A DNA stretch of 64,000 nt from Gordionus sp. m RMFG-2023 (GCF_954871325.1 NC_088776.1:47758569-47822568), one strand, 5' to 3'. Positions 10,680 through 23,905 are shown, numbered from the stretch's first letter. Program-made: numbers and translations. Notes: a model not told the origin generated them from the sequence alone.

Positions 10680-12897
10680 AAATGCGAATTATTTACAATG
10701 TTATTGAAATGATAAGATTTTTATAATTTATCATAAAAATATGTAAAAAAATGTATTTTATGTTTGCAATAATTTATTAGAGTATAAATAATAATTTATT
10801 TATAAATAAAATATGTATGAATTATTTTTATAATCTTTTTTTTAAATGATAACATTTATACAATAACTTTTGTGTTGGAGTGCCTTTCAACAAAACTTGG
10901 CGGCTTAAAAATTAAGACCCATTTTTGAGATAAATTTTGATTGGAATTATATATTTATTGCATTGCAAATATTACAAAACCGATTTTAATTTCAAAAAAA
11001 TAAATTAATTACGAAAATAGTGACAAATGGTAATTTGATTTATAAATGATAAGATCAAGAAAAGTCCTACCCATGTCAGTAATGTCGTTATGGGAGGAGA
11101 CAGAGGGGCTCAAGCCTCCTTAATCCCTTTTTAAAATATTTTTCCTTTTGCTCATTTTAGATTGAATTACTTTTTTTTACAAATTTTAAATATAATTATA
11201 TTTTTTGTTACTTATATCAGAAATTTTCGGGCCCCCTATAGTTGGTGGCTATATAACAGGGTTCCTCACAATTACGATTAGAAAGGAAATAATCGCAAAT
11301 TACAATTCCTTAAAATAAAATACAATTATGAATTACTTTTATGAAATCGCAAAAATTCATAATTAAATACCAATTGCAAATAATAATGTATTTTTTGAGT
11401 AATGGGGATTGCCAATTACAATTATTTTTTATGATTAAAATTATATTATAAATAAAAGTTTTTAACAAAACTCTGTAAAATACATGATGTTAAATTATAC
11501 ACGAAACTCGTGATTAAATCAGTGAAGCTAGGGTGAGATTTAAATCTCAATTGCGATTTATATTATATATCACAATTATATAGGGACATGGGTAAAATAA
11601 TTTAACCGATATATTTCGATGCAGCTCTATTCGAAAATACTTTTCAAAAAAAGTTACTATCGTTGAATTACTACGATATTCTTAAAAATACGTGCATGTA
11701 GGCTGAAGATTTTTTTGTATGTTGAATGAAGTCTTTAAATGAAGTTTATGAATAATTATCCTAGAAACAAAGCAAATTAAAACAATCTAGAATATTTAAA
11801 ATAATGATTATTTGCTGTTAATCCAATCAATTAAATATAAAAATAATATCATTTAAGAATATTATATAAACAACATTTATGTAATATTAAGTCTGATGTA
11901 TAAACGTATAAATAACCTAATTTTATAAATTAGGATCTTCTGGCAATTCATTTTTTAAAAATCGTTTATAATAAGTGCCATATATTTTAACCGTCTGAGA
12001 AAAAAGGTCCTAACCTGAACACGGGTTATAAAATCTAGCTCGACCCTGGGAACAATTTTGGAAAGGTTGATCCAGATCCGAGCAGGTGTCATAAAAATTT
12101 ACCTTGATAAGATAAAAAATTGACTGCCACCTGGTTAAACCAGTTGAGCAAAACCATTATCAATGTCATTGAGCAGACGTAATAAAACTCATAAAGCAGA
12201 TTATTGGCACATCTAATTATACACCAAGTTGTTTAAAAATCTATTATTTGTGGGGTAAATAAAATCGGCACTATTAATAATACTTACCTATTACAATGCA
12301 AAAGTTTTTATCGGGGTCAGAATTAAAATTTTCATTCTACCTCGTAAGAGTAAAATTGGCATAAAACTACTCTTAAATGATTAATAGTAAAGTAATTAAA
12401 AAAATTCACAAACGATTTCAAGCGTCACGAGACGAGATTGACATTTCAAGTATACTATCCGGAAATTTATATTCTATCAAATACTTAATATTTAAATGCG
12501 TTAAATGTTCTATGCACAAATTTAATATGATTATTTTTTTACGTATCTTCTGATTGGTCAATATTTACGTGAAGTATATCCAAACCTCTTCTTCCATTTT
12601 ACGGTTGTTATAAAGCTTCCTCCAAACTATGTATATTAATTTTTCTCTTATCAACTATCTTATTTATTCTCGGATGCCCACTATATAGCATCCCCCAAAC
12701 TATGTATCAATTTCTCTGGTATAATAAATCCCATTTTTATTTTCATAAATCAAAATAATTTAAATTGCTTCTATTTGATCCATTTAAATTTCTCGATAAG
12801 AAAGAAGAACATACAGGAATAAATTGTGAGAGGGCTGATCTTCGCAAATTTTTTAAAATTTTTAGCTCCCTTTTCAAATTATAAAAAGGGGTTGAGC
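10680..12897. other. intergenic AT-rich DNA
   Basis: No gene was seen. An AATTGCAAAT-rich segment with weak inverted symmetry lies at about 11270-11590. A short near-duplicate (CCAAACTATGTAT with flanks) occurs at 12615-12650 and 12690-12725. GGGGCTC-type transposon-end debris occurs near 11100-11130 and 11228-11250. Confidence 0.5.
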
Positions 12898-13681
12898 TCC
12901 CTGACCAGGGTTGCCATGTCTCCCCCCCCCATCAGCGGGAGACTCCCGAAATTTTTTAGCATATATGCAGACATCTCTTTCCAGCAAAACTACCGCAATT
13001 GGAAATCTCCCGCAAAAATCTACAGCAATTTTTTAAAAAAAGTAGTTTTTAATATATATATAATAATTTTGAGAAACAGTAATTGATTATTTTAATATTT
13101 TTATTTTAAATATTTCGAAAAACATGTCTAATTTGTAAATTTCTTTTTATCCTGTTTTATTTTTATCCAATAATAAATCAACATCATTTCATTCATATAA
13201 GTTAGTACAGGGGAGTATATCGTATATATCGATTGCAATACAAAAATATTCTCCAAAAAAAATAAATAATACAGATGCAACTACAGCTGCGGAAATCGTA
13301 TAAACCTATCATGTGGTTCAACATTCACAGAGCTATATCATTACAATGTTGGTCGAATCTTTTTCCCATGATATTTAATGACTCCAATATAAGTGCAAAC
13401 CTTACTTGGTTTTAGTACCTGAATCCTAGAAATTCTAGACGATTTAAAGGATGGGCATCCATATGCAATTCTAACAGATGCATCTAATAAGGGAAATATT
13501 AAAACATTTCCCTTGATGCTTCGCTATTTCAACTAATAAGATCATTTCAATAAAACTGTTAAAAAATTTTTCCTCGGATAGTGAAAAATTCAACGATGTA
13601 GCTAACCACATAATGTAAATATAGCTGATTCAGGGTTATCAATGAATTTCATGTCAGCTATCCGCGCTGATAACGCCTCTG

Positions 13682-13915
13682 TTGGAATGGTGTGAGTTGT
13701 TGAGATATGTACCTATCAGGTGGTTATCATTAATACTTGCCATCGATAGAATTTTAAAATTTTACAAACGCTTAAAAAAATACTTAATAAATAAAGATTT
13801 TAAAAGCTGTCCTAAAATTTTGAAAAATTTTTTGGATTATGAAATGGCAGAAGCATATTTGGGATTAGTTTTACATGCAGGAAATCTACTTCATGCAGTT
13901 AATATTCAGTTGTAA
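13682..13915 (+). pseudogene. hAT transposase middle fragment
   Basis: The open frame carries CELLRYVPIRWLSLILAIDR, resembling the hAT segment T.W..RW.S...A..RIL. It is followed by a helical stretch (KRLKKYLINKDFK) and AEAYLGLVLHAGNLLHAVNI. It belongs to the 12906-15782 element. A minus-strand partner of its first part exists near 14640-14690. Confidence 0.65.
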
Positions 13916-14356
13916 TCAGAATATTCTTTATTAATAAAGATTCACAAAATCATGCTACAGCTCTTTTCATCTCTACAGTTAAAAATTGATAATAAATTTT
14001 ATGTCAATATTTCTAAAAATATTATATTAAAATGTTCAAATAATACTCTAATTATTACATTTTTAAATGAAACAGATATTTTTATTAAGACAATTTTAGA
14101 ATATTTACAATTAAAATTTGATTTTAATAACTCTATTGACAAATGTATAAATATGACCTTGGAACAGAAACCATCAATTGATGGTTTTTGTAATTTAATA
14201 AATATATTAAAAATACTGAAAAACATTGATATCTTGTTTGAGGAGATTGTAATTCTCTCTATTTTTTATGATTAGCCAGAATATTTAAAGTTAGATGGTC
14301 TAAAAGAAGAGGAGAAATGGGTTGAATTTTTTCGTAATAACAATAAATCCCCATAC

Positions 14357-14560
14357 TTGGTAAAAAAATGTGAGTATGTCTTCTTCTTACCTCATTCTAA
14401 TGCCTCATCCGAGCGCATTTTTAGCCTGATGAGGACTGCCTGGAAAAAGGGGAGAAATCGGATTGCTTTAACAACATTAGAGGCCGAATGGTTAAACAAA
14501 TTTATAATATGTCATGCCAGGAATTTTATAAATATCTCAATAACGACGGTAAACGTTTAG
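14357..14560 (+). pseudogene. hAT transposase C-terminal dimerisation fragment
   Basis: LPHSNASSERIFSLMRTAWK followed by RNRIALTTLEAEW is the hATC signature (P.S.A.SER.FS........RN.L...T.E). It is the C-terminal end of the transposase in the surrounding hAT element, with stops separating it from the upstream scraps. Confidence 0.8.
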
Positions 14561-15790
14561 TTCCATTATTTAAATCTCAAATAAAATATAATTAACATTA
14601 TAACTTTATTTAAGAAAATTTTTTTTAATGGTTTATAAAATTTTAAGATTCTATCGATGGCGGGTATTAGGAACATATCGCAACCAACATTGTGCTGACT
14701 CAATTCTGTAAATACACTCTGGTTTTTTCAAATTCACTGAGGCATTATCAGATCAGAAAGCTGACATGCAATTTATTGATAATCCCGAATCTGCTATATT
14801 TACTATTATATGGTTAACTATGTCTTTAAATTTTTTACTATTTAAGGGGAAAAATTTAATAATTTTCTTGAAACGTCCTTAATTTTGTATAAATAGCGAA
14901 GGATCAAGGGAAATATTTTTATATTTCCCTTATTAGATGCATATGTTAGAATTGCATATGTATGTCCATCTTTCAAATCGTCATGAATTGACCTCCTGAA
15001 GGTTCTACATTGATGATATCCTTGATCATTTTTGTTCTACAAGTAAAGTTTTCATTTATCTTGGAATCGTTAAATATAATGGGGAAAGATTCTACGCACA
15101 TTGTAATGATAAGTAGCTCTTGAAATGTTTTACTACAAGATAAGTGATTACAATTGCCGCAACTGTAGTTGCATCTGTATTATTCTTATTTTTAAAGAAT
15201 ATTTTTGTTTTGTAATGAATGTAGATACACTCTCCTGCACTGATTATAATAATGAGACTGAACAATAATAAATAAAATAATTATCATTGAAATGAGTACA
15301 ATATTACCTTATTATGTATTTAAACGTGATACGTGATAATTAAGCGCCTATCCCTATTATGTTATACACACACACAATGTAGATTTCCAATTGCGGATGT
15401 TTTGCGGGACATTCGCGTAAAATATATTTTTTACATTGTAAAATTAATATTGATTGTTTTTTTATAAAATTCCATCTTGTTTACATTTTTATATTTAAAA
15501 AGGATCGTTAGTTTTTTTTATAAATTAATATATTTTAATAAATCAATATTTTATTTTATTTTGAAAAATAGTTACCGACATTGTATTTATATAAACTAAT
15601 TAGAAAAAATAAAGGCGGATAATTAAGTCAATTCTAAATCCCTGCCGAAGGCCAGCACTTTGAGGGCCTTCGGGCCGCAAATTTTTTTTAGCAATTTTTA
15701 TATTTCTACAGCAATTTTCATATTTCTCCCGCAAAATACCAAATTTCTTCCGCAATTTGAAAATTTTGACCTGGCAACCCTGTCCCGACT

Positions 15791-16563
15791 AAAAATTTTA
15801 ATATTTTTTAAAAGTGAATTTTTATAAGTCAAAAATATAATTTTTCATAGCCACATGCAATGTTGTTAATGGCTAGGCTACTAGGAAGGGTGGCGCAGGG
15901 GCTCGAGCCCCCTGAAAAATTTAAATAGCCCTCTGAAGCAAAAAAAATTTTTTTTAATGGCTCCTTAATATCCCCTTGAACTAAAAATAAATTTTTTTGA
16001 TTGCCCTCTGAATGATTTCTTTTATAATTTCATTAAGTATATATAATTTGATTATTTAGAAATAAGACTATTTAAATTTTTATTAAATGAATACTATTTT
16101 AATTATTAGATTAGATTAATACATATAAATTATATTTTCACTATGTCATCTTGCAATCAAATTCTGTATTAAAAATATAATATCAATAACTCATTAAATA
16201 TTAATTTAGCTTTAACAGTTGAAGTTTAATTGACTTTTATTTAAATTATTATATAACCCTAATTTTAATAAGTATAATCATATATTATTTGAATATTAAC
16301 AAATTTAATATTGTAATTAGCCGAGTTCAAAATAACTAATCAACTTTAAATTTATTTTTAAATTTTATTATCATACCCATTCCTAAAAATATTTTCAAGG
16401 CCCAAATGGGTATAAGAGATTTCTTTATAAAAAGTAAGTAGACATATAGTTTATTATACTCTATTATATACAGTTGTTTATAAAATATTATATAAAATGC
16501 CACTTTTATAGACATATATAATATATTACAGTTAATATTATAATAAATTTTACTAATAAATGA
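15791..16563. other. intergenic DNA with transposon-end debris
   Basis: The segment at about 15890-15960 contains GGCGCAGGGGCTCGAGCCCC, a short GC palindrome that looks like an element end. The rest is AT-rich and non-coding. No partner end was found. Confidence 0.4.
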
Positions 16564-17629
16564 TTTTGATACTTTGGCGTACGCAGCGGGGGGGGGGTGG
16601 CAGGGGGACCCCCCCCCCCAAGCCAAAAAATGCAGATGCCGGATTATATTTTTCAAAAATATTATTTTTAATATTAATTTATATTTATTCCTATCTCATA
16701 TATACATATATATATATATATATATTTAATTACATTTATTTATCACATTCATCTACTAAGTTATTTTATCAATCAATTACGATTTCAAGTTTTCCTTGGC
16801 GTAATTTACTTATTATTTTCAAATTTTAGTGGCGTAATATTTATCTAAATTTCTAGTATAATAATAATTATCTCTGAAACTATTTGTCCAACAGGGAGAA
16901 AGAAATTGCAAGCTTGTCCAACGGGATCGAGTCTCCGCCACAGTAACAACTATTTTGGAGTTAGAAGAGCCGATTATTAATGCTATTACTGAAATATCAC
17001 AATGGCTTGAAAGAAGTATTTCCTCAGAAACAAAAAAATTATTGGATTCAATACTTATTCCAAATTTTTTTTCACATTAGAATGTATTATTTAATTATAG
17101 AACTATTTTATGTAATACTTTTCAAAAACATAACATTGACACGATTAAGAAGATGAGAATAGCGGAGAGCATTTTATTAGAACTCAAGGAAATAGAGCTA
17201 GTGTTGTTAAAGAATTTCATATTTTATATGTTATTGTTGAGTCAAAAGCAGAGCTATACGTGTTAAATATTTGTCCCCCTCGACTTGCAGCAAGCAAGCT
17301 CATCATCAAAACATTAATATAGGATCAGTAGAAGAGTATTATAAAACAAATGTCCCCTCTCCCAACCTTTTTCATATGGTGATAGAAAAAAATATATAAA
17401 TATTTGTTATATTTTTATCATGAAGATGTTAAAATATCTTATGATGCCTTATTAGCTGAATAACTATGATTAAAAGATTAACTATGGTTGATACAGTCCC
17501 AAAAAATGCTATGAATGCTTTTTATTTCAAACACATTTTAGATTATACTCCCAATTATTAAAATGGTTATATATATTAGCAGCTCTTTAGTAAACTAATG
17601 AGAGAACATTCACTTTTTAAGAAAAATAA

Positions 17630-17937
17630 CAGAGCCTTGCAGAGGTACCATATGCAGGACCAGGCCCAGATTTTTTTTTAAAAAATTTTCAGGCCCGGCC
17701 CGGCTGGCCCAGCCTGAATTTTTTAAAATAAATTATATTTATTTTTGATATTTATAGCTAATAATGGCGATTTCAAATATTTGGTATTAAAATATACAAC
17801 TCGGCACGGATATTTTTCTTAAAAAATTTTCAGGCCCAGCCCGGGTGTTTTTTAAAAAAAAATTACGAGCCCGGCCCGGGTATATTTAAAAATATTAAAA
17901 TACGGTCCGGCTCGGGGGTCGGGCCTGCAAGTCTGTG
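17630..17937. mobile_element. hAT MITE, GGCCCGG family, TSD AAAAATA(A/C)
   Basis: The left end CAGAGCCTTGCAGAGGTACC and right end inverted CACAGACTTGCAGGCCC flank repeated GGCCCGG blocks. The duplications are AAAAATAA before 17630 and AAAAATAC after 17937 (7 of 8). It lies inside the C-terminal transposase part of the 16572-24140 element, so it is a later insertion. Confidence 0.8.
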
Positions 17938-18219
17938 AAAAATACCTATGAAATACAATATCTGAAAGTAGATTGAATGATTTGGATCTTTTGAATATTC
18001 ATAGACATTTAACGCCAAGCAAGGATTGATAATTGAAAAATTAGCTCAAAACTTACAAAATACAATTATTCCTAAGAAACTTTTTGTGTATTAATTTATA
18101 TTTCCAACATTTAAATTTTTTATACTTTATATATTTTAAAAGCTCAAAAAATTCAAATTTCAATTTTGGGTCATTTAAGTGATTCATATCGTAGGTAGTG
18201 TTGCGTAATCGGCTAAAAA

Positions 18220-18515
18220 CTACGCCTAAGCCTAATAAGGCTAAGCCTAAAAATCGGCTAAGCCTAATTAGGCTAAGCCTAAAAATCGGCTAAGCCTAAT
18301 TAGGCTAAGCTTAAAAATCGGCTAAGCCTAATTAGGCTAAGCCTAAAAATCGGCTAAGCCTAATTAGGCTAAGCCTAAAAATCGGCTAAGCCTATTAGGC
18401 TAAGCCTAATAATCGGCTAAGCCTAATTAGGTAAGCCTAAAAATCGGCTAAAACTAAAAATCGGCTAAGCCTAATTAGGTTAAGCCTAAAAATTGGCTAA
18501 GCCTATATATATCTG
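18220..18515. repeat. left subterminal tandem array (TAGGCTTAGCC units)
   Basis: About nine tandem units of roughly 30-32 bp, each built from CGGCTAAGCCTAATTAGG and CTAAGCCTAAAAAT. Each unit contains an inverted pair CCTAATTAGG. The mirror array is at 23645-23905. Repeated short motifs directly inside hAT ends are commonly transposase-binding sites; that role is inferred here. Confidence 0.85.
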
Positions 18516-18975
18516 CTAAAATTAAATTAGTCAAAATTCTGCATCGATGCTTAGTATTAATTATTATTTATTTATTTTAGTAAAATAAATTTATTTTATT
18601 TATATTTAATGTAAATATTTTATTATTATCAACAAATAAACATGATATGATTTAATATTTTTTATTTATATTATTATATTTTGAAATGAAAATAAATTTA
18701 TTTATTTGATGTTATTTTAATAAAAAAAATAATATGCTGCTATATTGTAAAATTGTAATATTCTTTTTAATATAATTTATTAGTGATTTTTACAATCTTC
18801 TTTATAAATACATCTTTTATTGAGGAATTATATTGTAAATTTTATTAGATAAATAAACAATCTTTTAGGTGAAATCTTTTATAATTTTTTTATCATTTAA
18901 AATTATCTATTTTTTATTAAATGAGGTGGATTTTATGAAACTTTTTTGATGATTTTATATGATCTTTTTAAGGAT

Positions 18976-21000
18976 AATATTTTAATGTGACAATTGTCAT
19001 AATCGTTATTTTATAAGTTTTTTGAATTTTTTTGAAGAAAATAGGTTAAAAAAAGTATTAATAACATGTGTAAATATAAATTTAGTGAAGATGTACCAAA
19101 GAAAAGTGACAATTGTCATAATCGCTATTTTTAAAGTTTTTTGATTTTTTTTGACGACAATATGTTAAAATAAGTATTAATAACATGTTTAAATAAAAAT
19201 TTAGTGAAGATGTACCATAGAAAATTGACAATTGTCATAATAGTTATTTTTAAAGTTTTTTGAATTTTTTTGAAGAAAATATGTTAAAATAAGTATTAAA
19301 AACATGTTTAAATAAAAATTTAGTGAAGATGTACCATAGAAAAGTGACAATTATCATAATCGTTATTTTATAAGTTTTTGGAATTTTTTTGAAGAAAATT
19401 TGTTAAAATAAGTATTAATAACATGTGTAAATATAAATTTAGTGAAGATGTACCATAGAAAAGTGACAATTGTCATAATCGCTTATTTTAAAGTTTTTTG
19501 AATTTTTTTGAACGAAAATATGTTAAAATAAGTATTAAAAACATGTTTAAATAAAAATTTAGTGAAGATGTACCATAGAAAAGTGACAATTGTCATAATC
19601 GTTATTTTATACGTTTTTTGAATTTTTTTGAAGAAAATAGGTTAAAATAAGTAGTAAAAACATGTTTAAATGAAAATTTAGTGAAGATGTACCATAGAAA
19701 AGTGACAATTATCATAATCGTTATTTTATAAGTTTTTGGAATTTTTTTGAAGAAAATTTGTTAAAATAAGTATTAATAACATGTGTAAATATAAATTTAG
19801 TGAAGATGTACCATAGAAAAGTGACAATTGTCATAATCGTTATTTTATAAGTTTTTTGAATTTTTTTGAAGAAAATATGTTAAAATAAGTATTGATAACA
19901 TGTTTAAATAAAATTTAGTGAAGATGTACCATAGAAAATTGACATTGTCATAATGGGTATTTTTAAAGTTTTTTGACGAAAATATGTTAAAATAAGTATT
20001 AATAACATGTGTAAATATAAATTTAGTGAAGATCAATGAAAAGTGACAATTGTCATAATAGTTATTTTTAAAGTTTTTTGAATTTTTTTGAAGAAAATAT
20101 GTTAAAATAAGTAGTAAAAACATGTTTAAATAAAAATTTAGTGAAGATGTACCATAGAAAAGTGACAATTATCATAATCGTTATTTTATAAGTTTTTGGA
20201 ATTTTTTTGAAGAAAATTTGTTAAAAAAAGTATTAATAACATGTGTAAATATAAATTTAGTGAAGATGTACCAAAGAAAAGTGACAATTGTCATAATCGC
20301 TTATTTTAAACGTTTTTTGATTTTTTTGAACGAAAATATGTTAAAATAAGTATTAAAAACATGTTTAAATAAAAATTTAGTGAAGATGTACCATAGAAAA
20401 GTGACAATTGTCATAATCGTTATTTTATACGTTTTTTGAATTTTTTTGAAGAAAATAGGTTAAAATAAGTAGTAAAAACATGTTTAAATGAAAATTTAGT
20501 GAAGATGTACCATAGAAAAGTGACAATTATCATAATCGTTATTTTATAAGTTTTTGGAATTTTTTTGAAGAAAATTTGTTAAAATAAGTATTGATAACAT
20601 GTTTAAATAAAATTTAGTGAAGATGTACCATAGAAAATTGACATTGTCATAATGGTTATTTTTAAAGTTTTTTGACGAAAATATGTTAAAATAAGTATTA
20701 ATAACATGTGTAAATATAAATTTAGTGAAGACAATGAAAAGTGACAATTGTCATAATCGTTATTTTTAAAGTTTTTTGAATTTTTTTGACGAAAATATGT
20801 TAAAATAAGTATTAAATTAATAACATGTGTAAATATAAATTTAGTGAAGATGTACTCTAGATAAGCGACAATTTTCATAATCATTATTTTTTAAATTTTT
20901 TGATTTTTGTTGACGAAATAATAACATGTGTAAATAAAAATTTAGTGAAGATGTACTATAGAAAAGTGACAATTGTCATAATCGTTATTTTTAAAATTTC
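18976..21000. repeat. left satellite array, ~18 copies of a ~119-bp unit
   Basis: Each unit begins near GTGACAATTGTCATAATCG, continues through a TTTTTTGAA.TTTTTTTGAAG stretch and TTAAAATAAGTATTAATAAC, and ends TTTAGTGAAGATGTACCATA. Starts fall near 18977, 19107, 19227, 19346, 19464, 19583, 19702, 19820, 19938, 20042 and onward to 20966. The unit contains a perfect 10-bp palindrome GACAATTGTC. Long ORFs here are by-products of the period. Confidence 0.9.
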
Positions 21001-21290
21001 TTTGATGTAAATGGGTAAAAATATAGATTGTAAAATTAAAATTGCCTGAGTATATGCCATAGAAACACATATGGTAATAATAGATTCTTCCCCAAAAACA
21101 GGAGCAAATTGGCATTTTATTACATTTGTTCATCGGGTCAGAAATTAATATGCAAAATTTATATCATAATATCTAATCCTAATTTAGAAATTATTATTTT
21201 TTTTACCAATTTTCATCAGACAATCTTGTTTAAAATTTGGGTAAACTTTTTTTTCTATTTTAAAATCAATATCGATGCAAGTTAACTATT
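21001..21290. other. loop of the giant foldback element
   Basis: This single-copy stretch separates the two inverted satellite arrays. It is AT-rich, with CACATATGG and CATCGGGTCAG segments, and has no coding content. It ends where the inverted satellite begins (AACTATTTTCGTCAAA). Confidence 0.75.
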
Positions 21291-23185
21291 TTCGTCAAAA
21301 AAAATCAAAAAACTTTAAAAATAACGATTATGACAATTGTCGCTTATCTAGAGTACATCTTCACTAAATTTTTATTTAAACATGTTATCAATACTTATTT
21401 TAAAATATCTTTGTCAATAAAATTCAAAAAACTTTAAAAATAACAATTATGACAAATGTCACTTTTCATTGGTACATCTTCACTAAATTTATATTTACAC
21501 ATGTTATTAATACTTATTTTAACATATTTTCGTCAAAAAAATTCAAAAAACTTTAAAGATAACGATTATGACAATTGTCACTTTTCTATAGTACATCTTC
21601 ACTAAATTTTTATTTAAACAGGTTTTTAATATTTATTTTAACATATTTTCTTCAAAAAAATTCAAAAACCTTTAAAAATAACAATTATGACAAATGTCAC
21701 TTTTCATTGGTACATCTTCACTAAATTTATATTTACACATGTTATTAATACTGATTTTAACATATTTTCTTCAAAAAAATCAAAAAACTTTAAAATTAAC
21801 GATTATGACAAATGTCACTATCTTCACTAAATTTATATTTAAAAAACTTTAAAAATAGCGATTATGACAATTTTCACTTTTCATTGGTACATCTTCACTA
21901 AATTTATATTTACACATGTTATTAATACTTATTTTAACATATTTTCGTCAAAAAATTCAAAAACTTTAAAAATAACGATTATGACAATTGTCACTTTTCT
22001 ATGGTACATCTTCACTAAATTTATATTTACACATGTTATTAATACTTATTTTAACATATTTTCGTCAAAAAAATTCAAAAAACTTTAAAAATAGCGATTA
22101 TGACAATTGTCACTTTTCATTGGTACATCTTCACTAAATTTATATTTACACATGTTATTAATACTTATTTTAACATATTTTCGTCAAAAAAATTCAAAAA
22201 ACTTTAAAAATAACGATTATGACAATTGTCACTTTTCTATGGTACATCTTCACTAAATTTATATTTACACATGTTATTAATACTTATTTTAACAAATTTT
22301 CGTCAAAAAATTCAAAAACTTTAAAATTAACCATTATGACAATTGTCACTTTTCATTGGTACATCTTCACTAAATTTATATTTACACATGTTATTAATTC
22401 TTATTTTAACATATTTTCGTCAAAAAAATTCGAAAAACTTTAAAAATAACGATTATGACAATTGTCACTTTTCTATGGTACATCTTCACTAAATTTATAT
22501 TTACACATGTTATTAATACTTATTTTAACAAATTTTCGTCAAAAAAATTCAAAAAACTTTAAAATTAACTATTATGACAATTGTCACTTTTCATTGGTAC
22601 ATCTTCACTAAATTTATATTTACACATGTTATTAATTCTTATTTTAACATATTTTCGTCAAAAAAATTCGAAAAACTTTAAAAATAACGATTATGACAAT
22701 TGTCACTTTTCTATGGTACATCTTCACTAAATTTATATTTACACATGTTATTAATACTTATTTTAACAAATTTTCGTCAAAAAAATTCAAAAAACTTTAA
22801 AATTAACTATTATGACAATTGTCACTTTTCATTGGTACATCTTCACTAAATTTATATTTACACATGTTATTAATTCTTATTTTAACATATTTTCGTCAAA
22901 AAAATTCGAAAAACTTTAAAAATAACGATTATGACAATTGTCACTTTTCTATGGTACATCTTCACTAAATTTATATTTACACATGTTATTAATAATTATT
23001 TTAACAAATTTTCGTCAAAAAAATTCAAAAAACTTTAAAATTAACCATTATGACAATTGTCACTTTTCATTGGTACATCTTCACTAAATTTGTATTTACA
23101 CATGTTATTAATACTTATTTTAACATACTTTCTTCAAAAAAATTCAAAAAACTTATAAAAGAACGATTATGACAATTGTCACATT
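21291..23185. repeat. right satellite array, ~17 copies, inverted
   Basis: The same ~119-bp unit as in the left arm occurs in the opposite orientation, with the palindrome GACAATTGTC near 21332, 21573, 21983, 22103, 22223 and onward to 23169. Within the right array, neighbours at 22219-22800 repeat in pairs of alternating variants (TTCTATGG and TTCATTGG), a higher-order period of about 238 bp. Confidence 0.9.
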
Positions 23186-23644
23186 AAAATATTATCCTTA
23201 AAAAGATCATATAAAATAACATCAAAAAAGTTTCATAAAATCCACCTCATTTAATAATAAATAGATAATTTTAAAAAAATGATAAAAGATTTCACCTAAA
23301 AGATTGTGTATTTATCTAATAAAATTTACAATATAATTCCTCAATAAAAGATGTATTTACAAAGAAGATTGTGAAAATCACTAATAAATTATATTTAAAG
23401 AATATTACATTTTTACAATATAGCAGCATATTATTTTTTTTTATTAAAAAAACATCAAATAAATAAATTTATTTTCATTTCAAAATATAATAATATAAAT
23501 AAAAAATATTAAATCCTATCATGTTTATTTGTTGATAATAATAAAATATTTACATTAAATATAAATAAAATAAATTATTTTACTAAAATAAATAAATAAT
23601 AATTAATGCTAAGCATCGATGCAGAATTTTGAATAATTTATTTT

Positions 23645-23905
23645 AGCCAATTTTTAGGCTTAGCCCATTTTTAGGCTTAGCCAATTTTTAGGCTTAGCCG
23701 ATTTTTAGGCTTAGCCAATTTTTAGGCTTAGCCGATTTTTAGGCTTAGCCTAATTAGGTTTAGCCGATTTTTAGGCTTAGCCTAATTAGGTTTAGCCGAT
23801 TTTTAGGCTTAGCCTAATTAGGCTTAGCCGATTTTTAGGCTATACCTAATTAGGCTTAGCCGATTTTTCCACCTAAAATCTCGGCTAAGCCGTTTTTAGT
23901 CGGCT
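23645..23905. repeat. right subterminal tandem array (TAGGCTTAGCC units)
   Basis: Mirror of the 18220-18515 array, with units of ATTTTTAGGCTTAGCC alternating with TAATTAGG. The inner copies have lost the AATTAGG part and shrunk to about 16 bp. Confidence 0.85.

Larger units (their letters stand above)
12906..15782 (+). mobile_element. hAT element with an inverted duplication of its transposase half
   Basis: The terminal repeats are perfect over 11 bp, CAGGGTTGCCA at 12906 and TGGCAACCCTG at 15772-15782. The flanks TCCCTGAC (12898-12905) and TCCCGACT (15783-15790) fit an 8-bp duplication with a one-base deletion. On the + strand the transposase reads in scraps: TDASNKGN near 13478, DNASV near 13670, an RYVPIRWLSLILAIDRILKF segment near 13703, and the C-terminal SSERIFSLMRTAWKKGRNR near 14408. 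The segment of about 13210-13770 reappears inverted at about 14625-15240, with the same TDASNKGN region and RYVP..IDRILKF region on the minus strand. The two copies have diverged, so the duplication is old. Confidence 0.85.

Noticed and set aside
14700-15300. A second, separate hAT insertion on the minus strand
   Set aside because: There is no second set of terminal repeats or duplication; the segment is the inverted duplicate within the 12906-15782 element.
16336-16829. Pair of overlapping ORFs around the G/C runs near 16600
   Set aside because: They cross the hAT terminus and low-complexity G, C and AT runs; no protein character.
19845-22443. Several ORFs of 60-107 codons rich in Phe, Asn and Ile
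   Set aside because: They follow the ~119-bp satellite period and repeat the same peptide (FTKFIFTHVINTYFNIF); they are open by chance because the unit is AT-rich.
23645-23905. Telomeric or subtelomeric repeat (TTAGGC)
   Set aside because: The units are ~16-32 bp, alternate orientation internally and mirror the array at the other end of the same transposon, so they are subterminal transposon repeats.
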